Source: Spongilla lacustris
Taxonomy: Eukaryota > Porifera > Demospongiae > Spongillida > Spongillidae
Direction of reading: 5' to 3'
NCBI GenBank assembly: GCA_949361645.1
Contig: OX442416.1
Location: 2,405,430 to 2,469,429, forward strand
Length of the DNA: 64,000 nucleotides
Positions 10,401 to 25,400 of the stretch are shown here, piece after piece. The translations under genes and the position numbers were made by a program. Below the pieces are notes generated by a model. That model saw only the letters and a list, made by a program, of their open reading frames with translations. It was not told the DNA's origin and did no database searches. Numbering within the stretch: the stretch's first letter is position 1; each line of letters begins with the position of its first letter.

Positions 10401-13400
10401 AAATTTAAAGCTTATCTGCTGTACTTTTGTACCCATAATGTATTATTATACCGGGTGTCCACAAATGAACACAAAGCTATTAAATCACAATAACTCAAGA
10501 TTAACCATTTGATTTTTTTGAACATACATTACAGTAGTTAGGCCAATACTAAAAATTCAATTACTCTAAGCGATTAAATAATTATATCAAAACCCTCATT
10601 AATCAAAATATTCAAACCCCTCAATTCTCAAAATTATTCAAGATTACGGTTATAAATAATTGATTTTAATAACCATTAATAGGTAATGCAAGATCTGAAT
10701 ATGCAGTGGAACAGCATTGATTTCAAGTTACTGAGTTCAATAGTAAGTTATTATCATTTAAGACCAAAAATCACTTATAAGTTATTAAGGTTAAAGCTGC
10801 TAAGCTTAATCACCACCACTAATTAGCAAATTATTAAATGAAGTAGGAAATACCATTCTATATGGTATTGAATTATGTAATGGTTAGTTACTAAAACTCA
10901 AAGTTAATTGAAATTGTAGTGGTCTTTTAGCATTTTCAAGTTTGATTATTTGTTCTGAATATTAACTAGTAAAATGCCAATGAAAAAACATACTTTTTCA
11001 AGCTTCCATTAAGATTTATCAGTTGTTTATAACTCTTAAAATTGATTAAAAGTTGTCGTAAATTATTGTGTCCCATCAATCAATTGCAAGTTATTTGATT
11101 TTAACTATTGAAGATAATCGAATTTTAGTAACAAACAGTTTGGGCTGTGGCAACAACACGCCGCCGTTGTTGGGCTTCCGAAAGAGTATGGTCCAGACGA
11201 ACAAGATGCGAAGCAGAACTTCTTGTTGGACGCACGGGCACAATTGAACAAGCACATTACTGTAATGTGGTTCGTATTTGCCTACGTTAGTCACTGTATA
11301 TTCTTACATTCATTTAGAGTAATAATTCCATTAAGGAATTATATTCATTTCAAAGCGTTGCGTTCATTTGTACTAGTACACGACTTAGGAAAAAATGCAA
11401 TAATGTAACTACTATCGTGTTAGCTGTGTGGTACTACATTGTATACATTATCAGCACATTTTAGCCTGCACATTATGGTAGGTAGCAAGCACGACAATCG
11501 GTAGAAACGAAGATATGGTAACTAGCAATTCAATACATTCAATAATAAGTGCAAGCATTTACTTGTACACAGATTTAAATACTACATAAATTCAAACAAC
11601 CCATGTTAACAAGCATTTCAATTTCTGAGGCTATATAGAAAATGATTGATTTGCATTGCAAATTCGACTGCACATCACAGTTATAAGGCCTGTAGCCTAC
11701 ATTCAAATACCTTTCTTACAAAAGTTCTTACAGGACAAGTATATGAAATGCAAAATTAAGTGCAGCGCCCTATACATTTTTGATGCCAGAAAAATTAGAT
11801 TGTAAGAATACCTTCATAAGGATGTCGAGTTCTTATAGAAATTTAAAACCTGAAAGGGCTGTTGCCCTTTTCATAGAGACTTCTATACATCTCATATAGT
11901 GCCATACTCATGTAATTCAGAATTTTACTCCCATTATACATGTTGGAGCATTATTGAGAACTTACCACATCATGTATATTGACATCAGCACCTGCCGTCA
12001 CCAACATCTGTACAATTGCTGCATGGCCGTTCTGACTTGCCAAATACAATGGTGTTTTATAGCGCTTAAAAATAATGAAATGAACAATGGTTATACATGC
12101 CACTCAATCTTGTAAAATGCGCACTTTTTGTAAGTGCATAGACAAACATTAAGTTGCAGAAATGGAGATGAATTGTTAAACGAGTGCTAGAGTCACCTGA
12201 TGCATTTGTTCTTCCTTTCAGTGAGAAATTTTATGTACATGTAGATTAACTATGTAATAATAAATGATTTAGCTTGATACTATAACCACAACACTCTTCT
12301 GTAGTCACATGATAAAACACAACTGTACATGACAACTATTGTTGCATTATTATAACTAGGGAGCTTTCAGGGATGCCATCTGCCTATGTAATGGCTGGTC
12401 ATGCTATGTTTGCAGTCATGCCATGTCTGTTAAGCATAATTTCAACTGATTCCCTTCCAACAAATACAACAGCTGATTTCCTTCCTAACCCTAAAGTCTA
12501 CGATTAATAATGCTCAAGGGCATAATATATTGAATTATATTATATTTCTGGGCTTGCTATTATTTGTTATTAAATAAAGCAATTTAGCATAACTATAGCT
12601 TAGAAACCCGAATACCAAATGAATTAAGCACTAAGTTCTTCTCTTAATCCTTTCCAAAATCGTGATAAAGATACAATCAAAATCAAAATAAATCTCTTAT
12701 CCAAGTGAATCTTTTTTTTTTCGCATCTGGTAGGAGGAGGAGAAAATGTTTAATGGTTCAAGAGTGGGGACGAGGGAGAGCTATCTTTATTGTATGAGCA
12801 TTCTAAGCATTGACAGTTTCACTACATTGCACATATTCACTGGCTCTATCTGAATACACTCACTAAAAAGTGTATGGTACATTGTATAGGGATCAGATAC
12901 CATGCCCATTTTATTCAAATCCTCTCACAGGGAATGCTCTACTTTTTGCAGCACTATTTCTTTCTAGCCAACTACAACACTTTTTCTTTGATCTTCCAAT
13001 TAACAAGGGAGATACAATGTACACGTGTGTCAGAAATGAAATTGGGTACATAATACAGGGCCTCCAAATGAGCTTGCTACCTTCATAACAACTACAAGGA
13101 AGATCCAAAGACAATAAAGCTTCCAAAAGCTCACTTCTATATGATAAACACTATAAACAGTCGCAGGAAGAGAAATGATACAAGGTAGGAGTATTTACTG
13201 TCTCGGTACCCTTTTATGACAATATCTAGTGTGTTTTACAAACCAATACTTACTACTGCTAAAAACTCATAAATGTATGGCATAGTATTGTTATGTACGT
13301 AGGTTAAGGAGCAACTTTAATAGTAACTTCAGTCTCAACAATGCACTCACAGCAACGCGACGACACTACCACGTAACCATGTAACTAAGCAACCCCGTGC

Positions 13401-16400
13401 TAACCTCTAGTCCTTGTGCACATGCGCATCCTATATACAAACATTACTATGTTATCACTCCCCTCCTAGTATCTTGCATCCTAGCAAGATTCTAATGTTC
13501 GACGTAAATAGATTTACTGTATGTAACTTTGGAAACATAAGCACAATGTTACACTACCAAACAGTATGCCTATGTCGAATACTACAATTTCAACTGAAAT
13601 GGCAATTCAATTGTGCATTTCTTACAGATGTGGCCATGATGTTCACATTGGCACTTGCTTCTAGCAAGATCTGTACAACTTCAGTATGGCCTTCAGCACT
13701 AGCCACATGCAGTGGAGTTGCATTGTTCTGCAAAGGTAGCTTTAGTTAAAAATTACAGGTTATGGTGGCAAAATCCATTCACACTGCATTGATTTGAAAT
13801 TGAATATCTAATGTGGTTCTTACATTCATTATGCTAATAGTTTTCATCCAATATATGTACATGTAAGCCTTGTCACTCCACAAATGTCATCACTTACATC
13901 AGAATTAGCTGCATTCACATCAGCACCTGCTCCCAATAAGGTCTGCACTACTTCATATAGACCATTCTGACTTGCCACATGCAATGGAGTTGTATTGATC
14001 TGGTAACGAAAGAAGAAAGGACTCATTTAATAACCCACATGATAAGGTTCAAGTACATTTTTAAATTTGCAATCAACCAACAATTGATATCATAACTACA
14101 TGTACGTTTGGTAACCTATGGAGACAACACCATAGGCATATTATTTACTACTAATACAGATGGTTCATTAAGGCTCAAATGAAAGCTACATATTAGCTCT
14201 ATGTGCATCACAGTTTTGTGTAATATGTGGAGTTCCAGCTACTTTTGAAGCAGGGAGTCATGCAAAAATGTAATTGCACATGCGCGATCTGTCCAAAGCT
14301 ACCTGTATAGACTGATCAAAATATGGTCTGGTGACTTGTAACTATTATGATGAAAAACATTCAAGTGTATCAAAGGTCAATTTGACCACAGGGACCAAAA
14401 ATCACATTGTAGCTCTACAAAAAAAGACCGTTTTAATACAGGAAATTTTAATGTTCTGGACAATATGCATTATAGGGTTTGGAGTGTCAGACATTACGTT
14501 ACGTCATTCGTTTCATTACTATTTAATACCATGAACCTTTGCACAAATCACCACAATCTACATGTTTGTAGAAGACCTCTCAACACTAATATTGGCAGGA
14601 AGTAGAAAGCATTTATGAGCCAATTATGAAGTGATCATAATAAAAAGAGATGGAAAATAAAGCTGCATCATCATATTACTTCACTTCCACGTAGCCATTT
14701 GTGTGAAGTACCATTTCATTCAAACATTAACTACAATGGATGATGTGCAGACATACTTGAAATTATATAGTGCAGATTATTATTTTCTCCATCTGGACCA
14801 ACAAATGTCAGACATGACCAACAAGGATTTTGTTTGGACATGACTGGACAGAAAATTATGATTTGGGTTATTCACATAAACAAACATGATTTTCTTCATT
14901 TTCAAAAAACGTTCCAAACACTTCAGCACACCATAAGTGGGTGTATTCACTGATTTGTGTGCATGATTAATAATACCAAGAGCAAGCTCCTTCCCTCCAC
15001 CACCACTGAAAGAAAAAGGCATGCTTTCAAAAGAGTGCATTTGCATAACCATTAACATTTCCGAATATTAGTTTCATCATCTCAGGGAATAAATGATACT
15101 GCAACAAGATTGTTAATAGCAGTACACACCAGCATTCATGATGATGGAGATATTCCTATTTTTAACACAAGATGTAGTTTTTGGTGGGGTTGGTGAAATA
15201 CATACAGGCTACATGCAGCTATGTATTCTGTCAGACTAATGTTACGGCATTGGACCTATTGACCTGGACACTGAAATGACCAGCTGTCATTTGCATGAAC
15301 TGTTAGCTTTTTAGCCCTAGGGTTCCAAACATTAGCCATTTCCTTCTAAACAGCAGCAAAACTGTCATTTTGTAATTGACACAACTAAGCATGTTAGACA
15401 TCACCATCAACCTACATGTACAAATTTAATAATTGCATGACAGTAAAACATTGCCTAACACCATGCATTTCAATTGTGAATGCGTAAGCACTTTTCAGGT
15501 TATTTACAGGTATTAAAAGATTTTAATCCCACCGAAGTGCCTATTGAAGAAAAAAAATTGCCACAAAGGAATAACCACACCTACTGCATTCATAAACACC
15601 CCCACTCTCACTACTCTCATAAATATTTTAACCATCACAAAATCTTATTTTCAGTAATTACAGTTTACATGCAGTGATGCATCACATTTGTTAGCTAGTC
15701 TTTTAATTATTTTCAGTTAGCCAATGAAACATTAACCCAAACTTAGATGTATGGTAGTCTTTTCTGTCCTTGACAAATACTAATATCATTAACTGACAAT
15801 TTTTATCATCAAGAGTGAAGGGATTAATTGTGTTGTTATTATAATATGCCCTAATCTAGACAAACCATATAGGCTCAACATATACAACGAGCATATTGCA
15901 CATGATTTGATGTGTATTGCTAACAGAGTCCATCAATACTGTTTAGTTTATATGTGGAAATGCCTTTTCTATAATCCAAACAACTGTAACTACATGTATT
16001 GTAGAAATGACATCTAGCAAAATTGACAATGTAGGTAGTTATTCTATCAATAGTTGTATTTTTTGGATTTTCCATTTTCAGTCTGTTTATCAGATTTTGT
16101 ATTACAATAACATGCACTGTTGACCAAGTTTGATATCTCACCAATAGGTACAACTGCTGAACTGTTTGAAGTTAAAATCATGCTGATGCACAAATGGAGG
16201 TGCACAATATTTACATACATGTAGTGTGCTAGTCAATGCATGTAATACATGCAAACCATAAACTGAGCACTGCATGGTGCCATACCAACCTTATCGGTCT
16301 GATTGACAATGGCTCCAGCTTCAATGAGCTCCTCCACTATATTAAGATGTCCATTAAAACTAGCTGCCAACAATGGACTCTGACCATCCTAATGGATGAA

Positions 16401-19400
16401 ACATATACAACACCAATTACATATATATTATGGTGCTAATTTCAATGGTACAATAGGGTTGAAATCATATTTAACAATTTTGAAAGTAGAACTAGTTGTG
16501 TAGATGAAGAGAATTACTTCTTTCATGCATCCAGCTGCTCTTGGTAGTGTACAATCTAGTTCCATTATAAGCTGAATGCCAACTTGTGCTAGCTATAGTA
16601 TGAATTTTTCACTTGCAGCTATACGTATATGTACATGTTAGGTAACAAGGATACCGGCTTGTATTTTGATGTTCACTTCTGTTTAGATTTTAAATTATCT
16701 GTTGAAATGAATACATTTTTATTTTCTGGAATGCAAACCAACTGTAACTACATGTATTGTAGAAATGACATCTAGCAAATTTGACAATGTAGGTAGTTAT
16801 TCCATCAATGGTTGTATTTTTTGGATTTTCCATTTCAGGTTCTTTATAAAACTGTCCACGTTTGATATCTTACTGATAGTTACAACTGCTGAACTGTTTG
16901 ATAACAATATCATGCTGATGTAAAAACCTGTGCACAATATCTACATACACGTAGTGTGCTAATCAATGTATGGAATACATCATCTAAGCACTGATGCCAT
17001 ACCTACCTTCCTGAGCTGGTAGGGTGTGTAACCGGTTATCAGGTTACTCGGTATATTTGCAAAAGCCTATCCGTTTGAATAGTAATTTAGCATTTATACT
17101 CGGAAAAATCGATTATTGGATTTTTTCTATTCGAAATAATCGGTTTGTGCATCTCCATTCGGAGGTACTTAGGTATTCGTCATCCACATCGACATTTCGC
17201 ACATTATTCGAATACAATATCCGGATACGTGTTTACGATATTGTTAAATCTAATTTGAAACGTAACATAACGTCACTGTTTATGTTACTATTTATATATA
17301 CGTGGGGACGAGAGCAACAATTAACCGATTGTACGATAAATTTCAATTATTGCACGTACGGGCAGTAATTCAAATTAGCCAATAGACCTCCCCCTCTTCA
17401 CGAGTCATGACGACGGACAGCTCCAGCTACAAATCAAAGCGAGTTCGCTCGGTGCATTTCTCAACGAGCTTTTTCCCTGCATCAATCTCTCTGAGCTGAT
17501 ATCACCATAGTATTTAGTTACTAGTGTTTTCAAACTTGCGATGGTGAAAATGGAGATTGCCTGGCCGGTAGTGCGTAAAATTAATCGGTGGTTCTATTCT
17601 TTTGGCATAAATTGCGATGTGTAGGTAGACCTCAGCGCAGCGTGGCCACGCTACTAATAAGGTCGGGACACGCCCCACTAGGCGGTGATTATGTAGGTTA
17701 GTCTGGGGACCCGACTGATGGCTGTACTATCAGCCATCAGTCTGGTCCCCAGACTATATGTAGGTATGTGGTTATTTACTGAACACAGGATCCCAGCCTG
17801 GGTTCTGTTCAACGATCCCAGGTTGCTAACAACTAAATCAACATTGAGGGTGAGAAAGGCAACTGTGAATTTTGTTAAAAAACTATCACTCGTAGAACAA
17901 ACCCAGGGTAAACCCAGGGCTGGGAATACTATATTTTTTCCTGTGGAATGTAGGCCGAGCAATTCTATATATGTAGGTAGCTTTGATTGTGTGCTGGTGG
18001 TATCTGGTGTGATGGGGGTAGCTGTGATTGTGTGGGAGGGTGTCTTGTGCATCATGAATATGTCCGGTCAAAATCAATATTGATTGATCGGTAATTAATG
18101 TCCGGACAAAATGGCGGATACTGCTAACAACATTAGAATTTAGAAAGCGTCAGTTCCAGCGTGCCGTTTGCCGAAAAACAGTAGAAAAATGAATCAAAGA
18201 AAACAATCGATCGCTCAACACGACTGTCTGGCTAAAATAGCTAGGTATAGTCTGCGCCAGACATATAAATACTATTTCATGTAAAGTTTACATGCGTAAC
18301 TAAGCCTACCATCCCGCGTTCGTGGAGGGGACAAGTAATGTCAGAGCCTCCTCTCTTAAAGACGACGCGGTAACAGACATCACACGCGTGCAATGGCATT
18401 TTTGCAGAATAGCGCAAGCTGCGCAACTAACGTCACGGAGTCACCTATTGGTTAATTAACACTATAATTAAATTCACTGGACCTTCGAGCGCGTATGAAG
18501 TAGCCTCTAAGGATTACTGGTATATGGGTGGTATGTATATAGTATTAAATAGCCTTCTGTGCCAATGTTTTGGTGTAGTGCAGAAAACAAGCGTCGTTAT
18601 CGTGCATTACCTAGTATATACTCCGGGTGTAATTATGACCTCACGCTGACGAGCATTTCTTAAACGAAAAGGCTCATTGTAACATCTTTACTCCGTTCAT
18701 CGATGGATCCTACTACACAAGATTTTTATGGGTACTGGGGGGAATTGGCAGGTCAAAATTTAAATTTGACAGGACAAATCTATAGCATTGTACTGGCAAT
18801 TTGAAAGTACAAGTGAAAAATTTATTTCAAGCCCTGCTGGTGTGATGTGTAGTGGTGTCTGGTGTGACTTGGTAGCTGTGGTTGTAGTGTGGTTGTGTAT
18901 CTGGTGTGATGGGGGTAGCTGTGGTTGTGTGTCTGGTGTGATAGGGGTAGCTGTGGTTATGTAGGAGGTGTCTGGTGTGATGGAGGTAGCTGTGGTTGTG
19001 TAGGAGGGTGTCTGGTGTGATGGTGGTAGCTGTGGTTGTGTAGGAGGGTGTCTGGTGTGATGGAGGTAGCTGTGGTTGTGTAGGAGGGTGTCTGGTGTGA
19101 TGTGTAGTGGTGTCTGGTGTGATCTGTACATGTACATGTTGGTATAGCGCAGGTAGCTGTGGTTGAGTGCTGAGTGACAACCATAACTCAGTGAGCAGAA
19201 AACCTGAATAACCTAGGTATTCGGCTGCCAAATGGTCAAAACCTATTCTTATGTATTTTCAATTATTCGGAAAAATCCACTTTAAGATCCAGAAAAACCA
19301 AAAAAATCGATTGGTGTTTTAAAAGTATTCGGAAAAATCGATTTTCATTATTCAGGGGGGGTTACACACCCTACTTCCTTGCCTGATTGACATTTGCTCC

Positions 19401-22400
19401 AGCTTCCATGCATGAGCTGCTTTACTACCGCAAGATGTCCTTTAAAACTAGCTATCAACAATGGACTCCTGCCACACTAATGGATGAAACATATACAACA
19501 CCAGATACATATATACACATGTACATTGTTACTTTGAATGCTAGAAAAGCATTGAAATTATATTTAACCAGTAGAACATACATGTAACTAGCACAGTACA
19601 CAAGGACAATAACTTCTTAGATGCATCAAGCTGCTCATCTGTATATGTACATCTGTGTATGGCAGTGTACACAGATGTACAAGACGTTTCATCCGTGGCA
19701 TTAGATTTCTAGTTACATCACTTCACATTTATAGTATATGATGGTTATGGTGGCTTACATCAGATTCTATTCTATTCACATTAGCACCTGCTCTCAACAA
19801 GCTCTGCACTACATCATGGTGACCTTCCTGACTTGCCACATACAATGGAGTTGTATTTTTCTGTTTAGGAATGAAGAAGGGACTCTCATGCATACATGTA
19901 CATGTGTGAAATTACACATTACATATTAGCTTATTAAAAGGAATGCACATGTAAATATACCATCAGTCCATATGTGTGTACATATACATGATGTTACTTC
20001 TGTAGCAAGTTGCAAGCTGAAAGCCAACTTATACCAGTATGGTTGAATGTGTTCACAATTTCTATTTTCATGTATCAATACTGTTTGGTCTCTAAATGAT
20101 CTGTTGAAACCATTATATCATTTTCCATGAAGCTGTAACTGACTACATGAAATTTGACAATCTGGGTAATTTTTCCATCATCAGTTCTATTTTTGTCCAT
20201 TTCCGGCTGTTTATCAGATTTATAAAACTGTCCAGGTTTGATACATCACTAATAGGTACAACTGCTGAACTATATACAACACCAGATACATATATGCACA
20301 CATGTACAATTTTACTTTGAATGCTATAAATGGGTTCAAATTATATTTAACCATTTGAATGTAGTTGTGAAAATCAACAACATAACTAGCACAGTACACA
20401 AGGGCAATTACTTCTTAGATGCATCAAGCTGCTCATCTGTATATGTACATCTGTGTATGGCAGTGTACAAGACATTTCATCCATGGCATTAGATTTCTAG
20501 TTACATCACTCCACATTTTATTGTATACAATTGTTTATGATGGCTTACATCAGATTCTGCTGCATTCACATCAGCTTCTGCTCCCAACAAGCTCTGCACT
20601 ACATCATGGTGACCTTCCTGACTTGCTACATACAATGGAGTTGTATTGTCCTGGTAAGGAATACAGAAGCGACGCATACGTATACACATGTACATGTGTG
20701 AATTTACACATTATATTTTAGCTCAAGGATTACACATTTAAAATATACCATCAGTCACTTCTGTAGTGAATTTACATATTACATTTTTAGCTTATGTAAT
20801 ACACATGTAAATATACCATCAGTACATTTATGTACAAGTAATCTATGTTACTTGTGTAGTGAGTAGCAAACTGAAAGTCAACTTGTGCCAGTATGGCTGA
20901 ATGTGTTCAAAATTTCTATTTTCATGTACATGCACATGTGCATTGCTAAATAGACTTCATCAATTCTGTTTAGTTTCTAAATAATGTGTTGAAATGATTA
21001 CATCCTTTTCTGTGAAACTGTAACTACATGTATTATAGGAATGACATCTAGTAAATTTGACAATCTAGGTAATTTTCCCATCATCAGTTCTATTTTTGTC
21101 TGTTTATCAGATTAAAAAAACTGTCCAGGTTTGATACATCACTAATAGGTACAACTGCTGAACTATTTGATGACAATATCATGCTGATGCACACATGCAT
21201 ATGCATGTGGAGGTGCACAATATTTACATACATGTAGTGCGCTAGTCAATGTACGCAATACATGCAATATATCAACTGAGCACTGATGCCATACCAACCT
21301 TCCTGGCCTGATTGACATTGGCTCCAGCTTCAATGAGCTTCTTTACTACATCAAGATGTCCTTTAAAACTAGCTTGCAACAATGGACTCTGACCATCCTA
21401 TAATGGATGAAACATATATAACACCAGATACATATACACAGTGTTATTTTGAATGCTACAAAAGGGTTGAACCATATTTACGATTTAAAACTAGTTGTGA
21501 AAATGAACGACAGGTAATTTATCCATCATCAGATTTTTATTCCAGTTTCGGCTGTTTATCAGATTTTATGTTATAATAAAACTGTCTAGGCTTGATATAA
21601 CACTAATGGCTGATCTTGTTTGAAAGAATATCATGCTGATGAACACATGAAGGTGCACAATATTTATCAGGACCCACGGTAGTGGGTCCTATGTAGGATT
21701 GGCTTCGTGGGCGTGGTTTTCGATCGAGCGTTTTAAAACGGTAACGAAGCGTTGCCTTTACTCGCCAGCCCGCATATAATCCATCACAAACATGACAGAT
21801 ATGCACATATAACGTGAGCTTCGCTAAACAGTGCCGTCTACGTGGAATGACAAGTCGGTACCAAAATTCCTCCGTCTTCCGTTCATCAGATATAACTCGC
21901 GACAGAAACGTCGTTAGAAGACGAGATTAGCTTCAAAAAGTAGCATTCAATTTATTTCCAAACGTGCCATTTCATTCAAATAAGACATGCAGTTGTTAGC
22001 TGGTGATGAAATGCCCTGAATGCCACCCAAGCAGGTGCAATTCATTATCGATGAAAATTCTCGGTTGCCTAGCAGTATGCAATATGACGCCACACACGCG
22101 TCTTAATTTACTGTTGCCAGGCTACGCAAAATTGTAAGCAGCTGCAACACGTTTACAGCAGGTGGTTCTATTAATTCAGCAAAGGTGACGATGCAAATCA
22201 AAACGGCTCGTTAACTAAGAGAACACTGAGTTTAAGATATCCGAAGAACAAAGGTAGGCCTATCAATAAAATTAAAAAGAGGCCTATATACTCAGATTAA
22301 CCGACACTAATAAGAGGAATCTATGCATTGCAACGAATACACTAAGCCATATATAATATTGACTGAACACTCCTGGCAGAGATAAATAAAAATAGGGGAA

Positions 22401-25400
22401 AAACTTCTCTATCGAGAAAGTGATTGTTGGTATGTAGGATTGGTGGTGCAAAAAGCAAGGAAACAAGGTACAGTATGTTAAAGTGAGGTTTGGTAGTATA
22501 CTACAACTATAACAGTCCTACATTTGCAAATAGGCTTCATCATTTGCAAATTCAGGACTATGAGTTGTAGGATCCTACCAAACCTCACTTTAACATACTG
22601 TACCTTGTTTCCTTGCTTTTTGCACCACCAATCCTACATACCACTAATAACTTTCTCGATAGAGAAGTTTTTAATTTACTTGTATACATGTAGTGTGCTA
22701 GTCAATGTATGCAATACATGCAATTATCAACTGAGCACTGATGCCATACCTACCTCATCGGCCTGATTGACATTGGCTCCAGCTTCAATGAGCTGCTTTA
22801 CTACATCAAGATGTCCATTACTACTAGCTGTCCACAATGGACTCCGACCATCCTAATGGATGAAACATGTACTACAGCAGTTACATATAAACAGTGCTAC
22901 TTTGAATGGTACAATAGACACACCAGATACATACATATGAATGCTGCATGTAACAAATTGGTTGAAATTATATTTACCATTTAAAACTAGTTGTGAAAAT
23001 AAACAACTGGTAATTTTATTATAATAAAACTGTTCAAATTTGATATCTTACTTATAGGTACAACTGCTTAACTGTTTGATGACACTATCATGCTGATGCA
23101 CACATGGAGGTGCACAATATTTACCTACATGTAGTGTGCTAGTCAATGAAGGCAATACATGCAACTATCAACTGAGCACTGATGCCATACCAACCTTATC
23201 GGCCTGATTGACATTGGCTCCAGCCTCCAGGTGTCCATAAAAACTAGCTGTCCACAATGGACGAAAAATATTTAACACTAGGTGCATATATAAAGTGCTA
23301 CTTTGAATGGTACAATATAGTTGTGTAAATGAACACAAAGAGAATTCTGCTCATCAGTATATGTACATGTACTGAACATCTTGGTAGTGTACAAGACATT
23401 TCATCTCTTTTTCTAGCAGCATTGGAAGCTGTATACCAACTTGTGTTAGTATGGCCAAATGAATTTTCAACGTACACTGTACATGCTACTGTACATATTT
23501 CAATAGGTTCAATATACATAACGGGGATTCATGCATTTTGATGTGTATTTAATCATTTCTGTTTAGTTTTTTAATTATTTGTTGAAATGATTATATTTTT
23601 AAATAATTAAAGTGATTGTCAAGGGATATACCGCCTCCCCAGACCCCACATACGCAGCAGCGGATGGATTACATTACCGCTACACTGCTATCGTGACTAT
23701 ATAGGGGTCTGGGGCTCCGCCCCAGCCGCTTTGCAACGTAAGCAGTTTTTAAGCGACAAAACATAGCATAATAAACAGAGAGAATCGCTGATACGAACAG
23801 AATTACTTGCTTTTCAGACTTTCCTGTTGTCTTGCAAGCCATCGATACACAATGGACTGGGGACCACTAGTGGTCGGTTGTTGTGCCGTTCAATAACGAA
23901 GTACTAAGATTTGGTTCGCGACTCAATGCAATCGAATCGATTAATGAATATTAATTAGTTGTATGAATATTAATTAGTTGGGGGGAGGGCAAATGCCCCC
24001 CCCCTTGCCCCATCGAGCGAACGCCTATGATTCTGAGGAAGTAGTCTCACCGCAGTGGTTTGATCTGCTGTTGAAAGTAATACTTCTTCATCCAATCCTG
24101 AAGTCTGCATCAATAAGATATGGAACTGAATTATAATCAGAATCACAGTTTGAGTTTTAAAGCCCAAAGAAACATTTTCCCACACTGTGCAGCATTAGAT
24201 AACATCTGGATTCTCTTAGAGAAAATATATGTAGAGTGGATTTTAATATATACATGTACACAGAGTCCTGTACCTGTATAGATGTACCTGTACCCACTTT
24301 AATAACATTTGCATGTTCATGCAGTTGTGACTACATCTGGTACGGAGAGAGAAATTCCACCATACTAAAATGCCAGCATTGATATATATATTCCATATGC
24401 ATGCATGGTACACATTGTGTGAATTGTAAGCTTATGTGATCCCAAAAGTGCTGGAAACCCTATTTACATATACTGAAGAAAGATGTTTGCTTACCCGCTT
24501 ATAGTGGTAGTCCTTTGTCATGAGCTCTGTCACACCAAGTGTGGTAAGAAGTTTCCACTGTTCTTCATTCAAAGGAAACAGTACAGAGTATATGCACAGT
24601 GGGACAGAATACACCAGCTCCACACATCCCTCAGCAACAGTGCACAACTTCAGTGCATACTGTTCAATATTTAAAGATGTCATTAATGTTGCTTCAAACA
24701 GTTGAATTTCTTCTGCAGTGAATGTTTTCTGATCAAGTACCTGATACTTTTCCACTTTTAATGAAAAGTAAGTAGTGCCCTTTATGGGTGACATACATGA
24801 AGGTGGGGGACATTCAAAGATGTTTCGTTTGCAATACTTGTGTACCTCCTCAGTATAGGACTGAAGGACTGACAAAATATCAGTTGGATCTTTCAGGGTT
24901 GAATTTTTAGCATCTTCTAGTACTATTTTCAAAACAGAACAATTAAACCATGTATAGTAGTCGGAGAGTATTAATGAACACTCTAAGTGATCAGCCACCT
25001 TTATCTCCTTCCTTCTGTCTTGAAGCATAGGCACTTCTTTCCTGATAGTACCTGGTATATTAAACAGGATATCCCTGTAATCCTCTACAGACACATTTTC
25101 CTTCATCCATGTTTTAAATTTATGGATCATGTGACGATGCTCTTTGCTTATGGCATCTGCATCAGCCTTAACCTTTAGTAGTAAAATGTCTTTTTCATTT
25201 TTAGTAAGTGTACCAGTGTCAAGGTACAAGAATTGCTGATTTAGTGGATTAGGACATCCATTGGTTATGAGTCCTTTTAAGTCACACTTTCCACAGCCAC
25301 AGTTATCCATAACATGATGTTTTACTGAAAGATTAGATAACAGAAGTGAATTTACAATCCTAATTCTTTACAACTTTCAAAAAGGTGCATAACTATTACA

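Larger units (their letters stand above)
1..11940. repeat. Segmental duplication, copy 1
   Basis: This block recurs in the same order and orientation from 49,129 to the end of the window. Shared landmarks in order are the reverse-transcriptase relic at 1-299, the hairpin minisatellite at 300, the receptor pseudogene at 603, the NTPase relic at 5,290, the foldback at 6,930 and the last four exons of the death-ankyrin gene. Matching exons differ at few bases (5 of 78 at 8,096-8,173; 4 of 96 at 7,355-7,450; 4 of 84 at 9,612-9,695). Elements present only here include 1,949-3,185 and 10,452-11,370. The left end lies outside the window. Confidence 0.9.
9696..11965. other. Intron with G-tract and insertion
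   Basis: This intron is shared with copy 2 after 62,793 except for two additions: the G tract at 10,208-10,235 and the block 10,452-11,370. No exon with ankyrin pattern was seen in it. Confidence 0.5.
17020..19373. mobile_element. TAGGGTGTGTAACC hAT element inside an ankyrin exon
   Basis: The ends are TAGGGTGTGTAACC and its complement. The left 670 bp matches the right part of 34,189-35,371 in reverse orientation and the right end matches its left end, so the two are the same family. It carries extra nested blocks (17,699-17,756; about 17,766-17,966; about 18,062-18,835) and the family minisatellite at 18,840-19,140. It lies in the 3' end of a type A ankyrin exon: CTTCCT of the exon appears on both sides (17,007 and 19,374), but a clean 8-bp duplication cannot be shown. 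No transposase is visible. Confidence 0.75.

Noticed and set aside
13414..13749. Plus-strand 111-codon frame
   Set aside because: It lies opposite the ankyrin exon at 13,626-13,727.
14780..15058. Possible extra exon (GGGKELALGIINHAHK)
   Set aside because: An acceptor-like site exists, but there is no ankyrin pattern, no clear donor and no second copy for support.
18760..19231. Overlapping frames rich in HTRHPPTQPQLPP
   Set aside because: They come from the 40-bp minisatellite inside a hAT element; several frames stay open by composition alone.
24483..25178. Several plus-strand frames
   Set aside because: They are antisense to the 830-bp exon of the death-ankyrin gene.
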